Of a DNA stretch of 16,427 bases, positions 1-6,266 are shown piece after piece. The notes beneath the pieces are model-generated. The model worked only from the letters and a program-made list of their open reading frames with translations, did no database searches and was not told the origin of the DNA. Position numbers and translations under genes: made by a program. Position 1 is the first letter of the stretch. Each line of letters opens with the position of its first letter. The DNA is from JAULUH01 sp032111745 (GTDB taxonomy: Bacteria; Chloroflexota; Anaerolineae; JAAEKA01), in contig JAULUH010000503.1 of NCBI GenBank assembly GCA_032111745.1, positions 1 through 16,427 on the forward strand, written 5' to 3'.

Positions 1-1341
1 CAGGTCGGGATTGATGCCGGGCTCCAACCGCCGGAACAGCTTCATCAGCAGCTGGCGATCGAAGCGCACATTGGTGTTGCTCTGCTCGACGCCCAGCAGG
101 TGGGGCGTGAGCGGTTGGGCGGGGTCCCCGCGCAGGGCGGGGTAGGCCGCGGTGGCCGCGGAGGTGACCGCGCCGGCGTAGCCGGGCAGGGTGCGCTCCT
201 CGCCCACCAGGTCCAGCAGGCGCTGGCAGAAGGCGGGGCTCCACACCGCGTCGTAGAGCAGCCCCTCCCCTTCAGGGGTGGCAAGGCGGGCCACCACGGC
301 CATGGGCCGCTCCTCCAACCACGTTTCCGCCTCGGCACCCGCGGCAAAGGCCAGGGGCACTACATAGGTCTCAGGCTCGCCCGTGGTGCAGGCCATGCGC
401 ACCAGGGCCAGCTGGGCCAGGCCGTCCACCGGCACCACGTCGACGATAAGCACCTCGGCCAGGGTGCGAGCCTTGGACGCGAACCAGCGCCGCGGCAGCA
501 TGTAGGCGGGTAGCGCGGCCTCCAGCGGGGCAGTCTGCCCGGCCGCCAGCACCTGCTCCCAGGGGCCGGCCACGGTGAGGGAGGCATTGTCCTCTTTCCC
601 CGGCCTGGTGCCGAGGAACACCACCCCGCCGATGCCGTTGCCGAAGTCGGGCAGGTCGCTGGTGAGCACTGCGGGCTGGAAGCCTACTTCGGCCAGCAGG
701 CGCAGCCAGTCGGCTTCGGCAAACAGGCCCAGGATGTGGGTATCCTGGACCGCCAGCACGGTACCGGTTTCGTCGCGGAGCAGGTAGGCGAAGTCCGTGC
801 GGTAGCTGCTGTCGGCAGGGTCCGGGTCCCAGGTCCACTCCAGGTAGCGCATGGCCCGGCCTTCCCCGTCGTGGCCGCCGTGGTCGGTGTCAGGGCGGAA
901 GCGCTCGCGGGTGATGTCGGGGCAGAACAGCGCGGCGCCGCCGGGGCGCAGGTGGACGAAGGCCGTCTCCATGGCCTGGCGCAGGTCGGCCTCGGTGGTC
1001 ATGTAGCAGATGGCGTCGTGGACGAAGACCGCGTCGAACTGCCGGCCCAGGCGCACCGTGCGCATATCCCCCTGCACGTGCTCGCACTCGGGGTTGAGCT
1101 CCCGGCTGACCGCCAGCATGTCCGGGGCAAGGTCGACCAGGGTCAGCTGGAATGCCGCCTTGAGGTGCGAGGCGTTGTGGCCGCCGCCGCTGCCCAGCTC
1201 CAGGACCGTCACCGGGGGTGGGGTGCAGGCCTCCTCCAGCAGCTGGCGGTACCAGCCCGCCTCGCCGGCATACTCCTCCGGATCGGACATCACCGGCCAC
1301 CATTCGGCCAGGTCAGTATAGAGTCGCGGGAGTGGGTTCAC
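1..1341 (-). CDS. Methyltransferase-maltokinase fusion protein, 3'-truncated by window edge
   Basis: The frame is open without a stop from the start to base 1 (447 codons seen; the 3' end is outside). Residues 1-245 are a class I SAM-dependent methyltransferase: SAM-binding motif I VLELGSGGG at 46-54, acidic Asp70, GDM at 91-93, and HDAICYM plus LRPGG downstream. Residues 259-447 match the N-terminal part of maltokinase (the Mak/Pep2 domain often fused to trehalose synthase): RRWFASKAR at 284-292, ETYVVPLA at 324-331, GLLYDAVW at 360-367, and VEQSNTN followed by LLMKLFRRLEPGINPD. The C-lobe with the phosphotransfer residues lies outside the window. Maltokinase phosphorylates maltose with ATP to give maltose-1-phosphate for the GlgE glucan route. 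The methyltransferase substrate is unknown. I chose GTG at 1341 because GAGGT (1351-1355) lies 9 nt upstream; GTG at 1350 is the alternative. Two genes merged by a sequencing error at a lost stop cannot be excluded. Confidence 0.85.
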   Translation of the reverse strand, partial: MNPLPRLYTDLAEWWPVMSDPEEYAGEAGWYRQLLEEACTPPPVTVLELGSGGGHNASHLKAAFQLTLVDLAPDMLAVSRELNPECEHVQGDMRTVRLGRQFDAVFVHDAICYMTTEADLRQAMETAFVHLRPGGAALFCPDITRERFRPDTDHGGHDGEGRAMRYLEWTWDPDPADSSYRTDFAYLLRDETGTVLAVQDTHILGLFAEADWLRLLAEVGFQPAVLTSDLPDFGNGIGGVVFLGTRPGKEDNASLTVAGPWEQVLAAGQTAPLEAALPAYMLPRRWFASKARTLAEVLIVDVVPVDGLAQLALVRMACTTGEPETYVVPLAFAAGAEAETWLEERPMAVVARLATPEGEGLLYDAVWSPAFCQRLLDLVGEERTLPGYAGAVTSAATAAYPALRGDPAQPLTPHLLGVEQSNTNVRFDRQLLMKLFRRLEPGINPDL

Positions 1342-1354
1342 AGATATCACACCT

Positions 1355-1486
1355 CGTAGGGGCGGGCCTCCGCGCCCGCCCGGGTGTTTGGGTGCCACCC
1401 CTCGGGGGACGGGTAAATCGTTTCCGGGGCGGCTACGCTCTCGGGCGGCCATATTATCCCGGAAGGGACGGAGGGCCGCCCCTACG
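1355..1486. repeat. MITE-like element with 18-bp terminal inverted repeats
   Basis: The left end CGTAGGGGCGGGCCTCCG (1355-1372) matches the reverse complement of the right end (1469-1486) at 17 of 18 positions. The left end also forms an 8-bp hairpin with the bases just inside it (GGGCGGGC 1360-1367 with GCCCGCCC 1374-1381). The 132-bp element fills nearly all of the space between the osmC stop (1497) and the fusion-gene start (1341), and its left end touches that gene's SD. No coding content is visible and no target-site duplication is obvious. A non-autonomous mobile element or an extragenic palindromic repeat is inferred. Confidence 0.6.
1450..1477. repeat. Dispersed 28-bp repeat, copy 1 (inside the MITE-like element)
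   Basis: This 28-bp block matches 9028-9055 at 26 of 28 positions, in the same orientation. The shared core is ATCCCGGAAGGGACG. It lies just inside and overlapping the right terminal repeat of the element at 1355-1486. Confidence 0.7.
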
Positions 1487-1496
1487 GTGAAGGGCC

Positions 1497-1916
1497 TTAG
1501 GCGTCCTCGACGATCTGGTAGGACGTGATGATCTCGGCGGCCGGCCGCAGGGTGGCGGCGACGGAGCAATACTTGGTCTCCGACAGGTGGATGGCGTCCG
1601 CCACGGCCTTGTCCGTGAGCCCGCTGCCGCGCACCACGAACTCCATGGTGATGCGGCGATAGGGCCAGGGCGGGGTCGGCTCCTGCTCCCCGGCGACGTT
1701 GACCTCCAGCCCGGTGAGGTTCAGCTTCTTCTTGGCCAGGATGCCTACCACGTCGTAGGCCGAGCACGAGGCCAGGGCCAGCAACAATAGCTCGGCCGGC
1801 TTCATGCCCGTGCCGTTCTCCTCGTCCTGGCTGGAGATGACGACGGAATGCCTGGAGCTATCGGTGCCGACGAATTGTTTCTTCTGCACCCAGGTCAGGG
1901 TGACTTCGTTTGCCAC
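1497..1916 (-). CDS. OsmC-family protein (putative peroxiredoxin-like thiol protein)
   Basis: This 139-residue protein has the usual length and layout of the OsmC/Ohr superfamily. The two conserved cysteines are present: Cys51 in LALASCSAYDV and Cys117 in ETKYCSVAATL. The preceding MKPAELLLLALASC segment is typical of the YhfA-like OsmC branch. OsmC and Ohr proteins reduce organic hydroperoxides with these cysteines in the cytoplasm; the true substrate of this branch is uncertain. The start is GTG at 1916, with GAGG about 6 nt upstream. It lies 23 nt downstream of the acyl-CoA synthetase stop on the same strand, so the two are probably co-transcribed. A link to lipid or acyl hydroperoxide handling is possible but inferred only from that adjacency. 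Confidence 0.88.
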   Translation of the reverse strand: MANEVTLTWVQKKQFVGTDSSRHSVVISSQDEENGTGMKPAELLLLALASCSAYDVVGILAKKKLNLTGLEVNVAGEQEPTPPWPYRRITMEFVVRGSGLTDKAVADAIHLSETKYCSVAATLRPAAEIITSYQIVEDA

Positions 1917-1939
1917 GGATTTCCTCGTTTTCGTAGGGC

Positions 1940-3505
1940 TTATTCGTCCACCAGCTCGCGCTTGAGGATCTTGCCGGTGGCGGTCATGGGGAGGGCGGCG
2001 CGGAACTCCACGTAGCGCGGGTACTTGTAGGCGGCCAGGCCCTCTTTGGCGAAGTCCAGGATCTCCTCCACGGTGGCGGTCTGCCCCGGCTTGAGGACGA
2101 TGTAGGCCTTGACCTCCTCGCCCAGCTTGGGGTCGGGCACGCCCTTGACCGCGACCAGGGAGACCTTGGGATGGGCCATGAAGTACTCCTCCAGCTCGCG
2201 GGGGTAGACGTTGAAGCCACCGCGGATGATCATCTCCTTGAGGCGGTCGACGATGTAGAAATAGCCCTCCTCGTCGGTCTTGCCCAGGTCGCCGGAGTGG
2301 AACCAGTCGTCGCGCACCACGTCGGCGGTGGCCTCGGGCTTCTTGTAGTAGCCCTTCATCAGCTGGTGCCCGCGGATGATGACCTCGCCCACCTCCCCGG
2401 CGGGCAGCGGCTTGTGCGCCGGGTCACCGGGGTCGACAATGCGCATGTCGGTGAGCCAGATGGGCTGGCCGATGGAGCCGGGCTTGCGCGGGCGGTCGAG
2501 CTGGTTGAAGCAGGCCACGGGGGAGGTCTCGCTGAGGCCGTAACCCTCGAGGATGGGCACGTCGAACTTGGCCTCGAAGCCCTTGATTACCTCCAGGGGC
2601 AGCGCGGAGCCGCCGCTGACCGCGATGCGCAGGGAGTCGCGGATGTGGGCCAGGTCGAACTTGTCGGCCTCGGGGTAGCTCATCAGGGCCCAGTACATGG
2701 TGGGCACGCCGGCGAAGATGGTCACGTTGTCGCGCTGCAGGATGCCAAGCGCGGCGTCGGGGGTGAAGCGGGGCAGCAGGGTGACCGTGGCTGCGGAGGC
2801 GAACGCGGTGTTCATGATCACGGTCTGGCCGAAGGAGTGGAACAGGGGCAGCACGGCCAGCGCGGTGTCGTCCTTGCTGAAGCCGACCATGTCGCGTGTG
2901 GCCAGGGCGTTCATGACCATGTTGGCGTGGGTCAGCTCCGCGCCCTTGGGGCTGCCGGTGGTGCCGGAGGTGTAGAGGATCACCGCAGTGTCGTCGGGCA
3001 TGGTCTGCACGGTGTCGAAGACGGGGGCCTGCCCGGCCATGGTGCGGCCGAGGGTGGTCACGCCCTCGCCCTCGACGGGGGGCGGGGCCGCGGGGTTGGC
3101 GGTGGCCACGATCAGGTGGCGGCAGGAGGGCACCTCGGCGAAGCCGCCGTGGACCATCTGGGCGATGGGCAGCTCAGGCGTGCCCTCGAAGGCGATGATG
3201 GCCACGGCGTCGCTGTCCTGGAGGTGGTAGGCCACCTCGCGGGGCTTGAACAGCACGTTGAAGGGCACCACGGTGGCGCCGAGCTTGAGGATGGCGTAGT
3301 AGGCGATGGGGAAGAAGGGGAGGTTGGGGCAGGAGAGGGCGACCTTGTCGCCGCGCTGGACGCCGAGCTGGCGCAGCCCGTTGGCGAGCTGGTTGGCGGC
3401 GCCGTTGAGCTGGGCATAGGCCAGCTTGGTGTCATTGAAGATCACGGCCAGGTGGGCGGGGTGGGCTTGGGCGCTGGATTCCAGCAGCATCGCAAGATTG
3501 AGCAT
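1940..3505 (-). CDS. AMP-forming acyl-CoA synthetase (long-chain fatty-acid-CoA ligase type)
   Basis: This 521-residue ANL-superfamily enzyme activates a carboxylic acid, probably a fatty acid, to the acyl-adenylate and then the acyl-CoA. Visible motifs are the AMP-binding loop YTSGTTGSPKG (178-188), YGLSET (322-327), SGDL (404-407) with the following GYFYIVDRLKEMI hinge region, and the C-terminal TATGKILKREL with catalytic Lys512. No transmembrane segment is seen. The frame is open upstream, but the start is set at ATG 3505 because AGGAGG lies about 6 nt before it; the extra 22 residues upstream are low-complexity and unlike the family. It is first of a likely two-gene unit with the OsmC protein, from a promoter at 3543-3571. 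Chain-length preference cannot be read from the sequence. Confidence 0.94.
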   Translation of the reverse strand: MLNLAMLLESSAQAHPAHLAVIFNDTKLAYAQLNGAANQLANGLRQLGVQRGDKVALSCPNLPFFPIAYYAILKLGATVVPFNVLFKPREVAYHLQDSDAVAIIAFEGTPELPIAQMVHGGFAEVPSCRHLIVATANPAAPPPVEGEGVTTLGRTMAGQAPVFDTVQTMPDDTAVILYTSGTTGSPKGAELTHANMVMNALATRDMVGFSKDDTALAVLPLFHSFGQTVIMNTAFASAATVTLLPRFTPDAALGILQRDNVTIFAGVPTMYWALMSYPEADKFDLAHIRDSLRIAVSGGSALPLEVIKGFEAKFDVPILEGYGLSETSPVACFNQLDRPRKPGSIGQPIWLTDMRIVDPGDPAHKPLPAGEVGEVIIRGHQLMKGYYKKPEATADVVRDDWFHSGDLGKTDEEGYFYIVDRLKEMIIRGGFNVYPRELEEYFMAHPKVSLVAVKGVPDPKLGEEVKAYIVLKPGQTATVEEILDFAKEGLAAYKYPRYVEFRAALPMTATGKILKRELVDE

Positions 3506-3542
3506 GGCAACCTCCTGGGGTGGGTGGGATCGGGCTGGCGGT

Positions 3543-3571
3543 ATCTTAGCGCAGGTCCAGCGGGTTGGCAA
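3543..3571 (-). promoter_or_regulatory. SigA-type promoter of acyl-CoA synthetase/osmC
   Basis: On the minus strand, TTGCCA (3566-3571) and TAAGAT (3543-3548) are separated by exactly 17 bp. Transcription would start about 30 nt before the ATG at 3505. It lies back to back with the plus-strand promoter at 3594. Confidence 0.6.
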
Positions 3572-3593
3572 ATGGGGTGGGCCGCAGGGGGAT

Positions 3594-3622
3594 TTGACAG
3601 CCGCAGCGCCCTGGGCTAGACT
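3594..3622 (+). promoter_or_regulatory. SigA-type promoter of the four-helix membrane protein
   Basis: TTGACA (3594-3599) and TAGACT (3617-3622) are separated by 17 bp, 44 bp before the ATG at 3667. The same hexamer pair and spacing recur in front of the thiamine operon at 9647-9675. Confidence 0.65.
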
Positions 3623-3666
3623 GGCTGGGCCGCTGATCGCGAGATCCTTGCCCCGGAGTGCCGAGC

Positions 3667-4068
3667 ATGTCCCTGGTCTTTGTCCACAATCGCCTGGCTA
3701 CCACCGCCCTGTTGCTCTCGGCCATCATCGCCGGCTGGGGGTTGCTGAATTTCCTGCGCCGGCAGCCGGTGAGCAGCGCCTATTGGGGCGGGCTGGCGGT
3801 CCTCGAGGTGTTGATGGTGGGCCAGGCGGCGCTGGGGCTGGTGTTGCTGCTGGGCGAAGGGGAGCTGGCGCGGCCGGTGGTGCACGTGCTGTACGGCGCC
3901 ACGGCGGTGCTGTCGCTGCCCGCAGCGTATGTGTACACACGGGGGCGGGACAGCCGTACGGAGAACCTGATCTACGCTGTGGTGTGCCTGTGGCTGTTCT
4001 TTATCGTGGAGCGGAGTATGACGACGGGGACGGAGGTGCTGCAGGGGGCGATGATGGTCGTGTTGTAG
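3667..4068 (+). CDS. Small four-helix integral membrane protein, function unknown
   Basis: This 133-residue protein is mostly hydrophobic, with four probable transmembrane helices near residues 10-29, 40-62, 70-90 and 100-116. Short charged loops separate them (RRQP after helix 1, TRGRDSRTEN before helix 4). I recognise no family motif with confidence and assign no function. The start is ATG 3667, with GGAG (3655-3658) 8 nt upstream; GTG 3658 is in frame but overlaps that SD. It has its own promoter at 3594-3622, is divergent from the acyl-CoA synthetase, and is convergent with the VanW-domain gene. Its TAG stop lies inside the left arm of the palindrome at 4064-4144, so it is probably a single-gene transcript. 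Confidence 0.75.
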   Translation: MSLVFVHNRLATTALLLSAIIAGWGLLNFLRRQPVSSAYWGGLAVLEVLMVGQAALGLVLLLGEGELARPVVHVLYGATAVLSLPAAYVYTRGRDSRTENLIYAVVCLWLFFIVERSMTTGTEVLQGAMMVVL

Positions 4069-4144
4069 GGGCATGGATGGTTAGGCGGGGAGGGCGGGGC
4101 TGCCGCAGCCCCGCCCTCCCCGCCTAACCATCCATGCCCCTACA
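4064..4144. repeat. Perfect 81-bp palindrome between convergent genes (likely bidirectional terminator)
   Basis: Two 40-bp arms (4064-4103 and 4105-4144) are exact reverse complements around a single central base at 4104. The palindrome spans from the stop codon of the plus-strand membrane protein (4066-4068) to the base beside the stop of the minus-strand VanW gene (4146-4148). RNA from either strand would fold into a very long GC-rich hairpin. There is no marked U-tract, so termination may depend on other features. Its ends read GTAGGGGC and its complement, as do the ends of the element at 1355-1486. Confidence 0.9.
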
Positions 4145-4145
4145 C

Positions 4146-6113
4146 TTACCCGCCGGACTGGGTGCTGGGGGTGGCGGGCAGGAAGAGGGCGCCTTCGGGC
4201 ACCGGGGTGCTGGGGCCGACCAGGTAGTAGGCCGACCAGGGGGAGTAGCGGCTGTTGAGCTGGTCCTGCCGGACGACCTGGCCCTGGCCATCGGTGATGG
4301 TGCGGCGCCAGATTACGTCCATGCCCTTGTTGGACCATTCCACCTGCTTGATCTGGCCCTCGGCCAGGCTGGGATCCTCCTGGTAGGTGGCGGCGCCGGG
4401 CGCGATCTCGTTGGTGATCTGCGGCCCGCTGACCTCGACGTTCCAGTCCGGCTTGGTGCCGTAGAAACGGAAGGTCAGGGTGCCCTTGGCCTCGTCGACC
4501 ACGGACTCCACCAGCAGGTGGTGCCCGGTGTTGTTGCCGAACTTGAAGTCCACGGTGGGGGTATAGATGGTGGCGTCCAGGCCGGGGGTGCCGTACCAGC
4601 CGACCACATAGCCGTGGTTGTAGCGCTCCTCGATGGGCAGGCCGCCGTAGTAGGCGGCGCGGAAGACGGTGGTGCTGACCTGGCAGATGCCGCCGCCGAT
4701 GCCCACGGCTGTACGGTCGCCCCAGATGATCAGGGAGTCCTTGTAGCCGTTCTCGGAGTCGACGCTGCCCACGGTGTCGTTGAAGGAGAAGAGGGTGTTG
4801 GGCGGGATCACCTTGCCGTGGATGGCGGCCGCGCCGGTCTTGATGTTGTGCACGCGATCCGCGCTGGAACCCTTGAAGCTGGTGGTGCCCTCGGCGACCA
4901 GCTCCTGGATGCCCATCTCCTCGATGCGATGCATGTTCACCGCAGGCTCGACCAGGCGCAGGGGCAGGGTGCCCTGGCGCTCGGCACTGAGCGCGGCCTG
5001 ATGGATGGCGGCCAGGGCGGCGTCCACATCCAGGACCCGGCCGATCTGGCTGGGGGTCAGCACGTCGATGGTGCCGGCCTGGGGATCGAAGTCCAGCCGG
5101 GCGTCGCGGGGGTCTCGGGCCAGCTCAGCGGCCCAGGCGGCCACCTGCTCGCGCAGCGGCTCCACGTCCAGGGACCCCTTCAAGTCCAGGGTGCCATCGG
5201 CCTCCTGCAGGGTCTGCACGCTGACCAGGGGGGCCAGCTGCTCGACGGAGATGGTGTAGCTCGGCGGCGGGGCGCCAGTGTCCAGGTCGGGCTCGGGCGC
5301 GGTGAGGGTGACCGGGCCGGCGAGGGCCAGGCGCACGAAGGCCTCGGCCTGGCTGACGTCGGCCAGGAGGGGCTTGGTCTCGTTGACGGCCAGGTTTACG
5401 GTACGGCCCTGGTTATCGAGCAGGGCATCGTACATCGCCTCGTGGGTGCTGGCCACGTCCAGGGCCCGGCCGACCTGGCTGCCGGAGGAGGAGACGTCGA
5501 GGCCGTCGATGTCGAGGCTGGCCTCGACCACCGGCTGGTAGATCTCCTCGGCGCGCTCGCTGAGCCAGATCAGGCCGGCGGTGCGATCGATGGTCTCGGG
5601 GGCCAGCACCTCGTGGCCAAAGCGGTAGGTGTTGAGCTGGTCCTGGAGGTTGGCCTGCACCTGGGCGGCGAAGCCCGGGATCTGGTCCAGGGTTGCGGCG
5701 TCCAGGGAGCGCAGGTCAGGCCAGTCCACCCGGTTGCGGCCGACGCGGAAGGCGGCCTCGGCCGCGCTCCGGGCATCGAAGTTCACGCCCAGGTCCTCCG
5801 CGGTCAGGGTCCAGGCCTGGTCGCCGTGGCGCATGATGATAGGGGTCAGGGGATAGGGGTCGAAGGCGATCTTGAGCTGGGCCTCGGCCTGGGCCAGGGT
5901 CTTGCCGCTGAGGTCGATGCCGCGGACTGCTACGCCGGGGAAGATGCGGCCCTGGTAGGTGTATTGGTAGGCGAAGACGCCGCCGACCAGTGCCAGGGCG
6001 GCGAGCCATACCAGGGTCGTCGCCAGGGCCAGCAGGATGCCGAAGGCTTTGGAGGAGCGCCGGGCCGCGGCGGGGCGGGGAGGGCGGCCGGCGATGCTAC
6101 GAGTCTGAGCCAT
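4146..6113 (-). CDS. VanW-domain membrane-anchored cell-envelope protein
   Basis: This 655-residue protein has a basic cytoplasmic start, one transmembrane helix (about 25-49) and a large extracytoplasmic part. Two peptidoglycan-binding-like (PG_binding_4 type) regions are suggested by GSQVGRALDV (211-220) and PSQIGRVLDV (354-363). The VanW domain covers about 415-552 and includes NTLFSFNDTVG, the hallmark GGGICQVSTT (473-482) and VDFKFGNNTGHHLLVES. The tail (560-655) has no recognised domain. VanW proteins occur beside glycopeptide-resistance genes and widely in Gram-positive-like envelopes; their biochemical role is not established. No vanA/H/X-like neighbour is present, so a resistance role should not be assumed. 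ATG 6113 is preceded by GGAG about 10 nt upstream. It has its own promoter at 6207-6235. Confidence 0.93.
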   Translation of the reverse strand: MAQTRSIAGRPPRPAAARRSSKAFGILLALATTLVWLAALALVGGVFAYQYTYQGRIFPGVAVRGIDLSGKTLAQAEAQLKIAFDPYPLTPIIMRHGDQAWTLTAEDLGVNFDARSAAEAAFRVGRNRVDWPDLRSLDAATLDQIPGFAAQVQANLQDQLNTYRFGHEVLAPETIDRTAGLIWLSERAEEIYQPVVEASLDIDGLDVSSSGSQVGRALDVASTHEAMYDALLDNQGRTVNLAVNETKPLLADVSQAEAFVRLALAGPVTLTAPEPDLDTGAPPPSYTISVEQLAPLVSVQTLQEADGTLDLKGSLDVEPLREQVAAWAAELARDPRDARLDFDPQAGTIDVLTPSQIGRVLDVDAALAAIHQAALSAERQGTLPLRLVEPAVNMHRIEEMGIQELVAEGTTSFKGSSADRVHNIKTGAAAIHGKVIPPNTLFSFNDTVGSVDSENGYKDSLIIWGDRTAVGIGGGICQVSTTVFRAAYYGGLPIEERYNHGYVVGWYGTPGLDATIYTPTVDFKFGNNTGHHLLVESVVDEAKGTLTFRFYGTKPDWNVEVSGPQITNEIAPGAATYQEDPSLAEGQIKQVEWSNKGMDVIWRRTITDGQGQVVRQDQLNSRYSPWSAYYLVGPSTPVPEGALFLPATPSTQSGG

Positions 6114-6171
6114 ACGATGTCTGCTCCACTGCTACGCCGCCAATCACTATCTCAGTAAATTACTCGCTTGA

Positions 6172-6235
6172 TTGCGAAGAACAACACTGGCCGGAATGTC
6201 CCCGACAGTGTACCACAGGATTGAAGTCTTCGCAA
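6172..6235. repeat. 9-bp inverted repeat overlapping the VanW promoter
   Basis: TTGCGAAGA (6172-6180) and TCTTCGCAA (6227-6235) are exact reverse complements, 46 bp apart. On the minus strand the distal arm contains the -35 hexamer TTGCGA, and the proximal arm lies about 20-28 nt inside the transcript. It may be a two-site operator or chance; a related TTGCGA follows at 6243-6248. Confidence 0.45.
6207..6235 (-). promoter_or_regulatory. SigA-type promoter of the VanW-domain gene
   Basis: On the minus strand, TTGCGA (6230-6235) and TACACT (6207-6212) are separated by 17 bp, in a clearly AT-richer stretch. The 5' leader before ATG 6113 would be about 90 nt. Confidence 0.6.
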
Positions 6236-6266
6236 GAGTCATTGCGACATAATCCATTAAGAATTG

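Noticed and set aside
2171..3619. Long open frame (482 codons) on the plus strand
   Set aside because: It is antisense to the acyl-CoA synthetase, has a Gly/His/Val-rich composition typical of a GC-rich shadow frame, and shows no SD or family motif.
4146..6113. Vancomycin-resistance locus because of the VanW domain
   Set aside because: No D-Ala-D-Lac ligase, dehydrogenase, dipeptidase or two-component regulator is nearby, and VanW domains are widespread outside resistance loci.
4134..6158. Long plus-strand open frame (674 codons) opposite the VanW gene
   Set aside because: Low-complexity Gly/Val/Asp/Leu shadow of a clearly recognised minus-strand gene.
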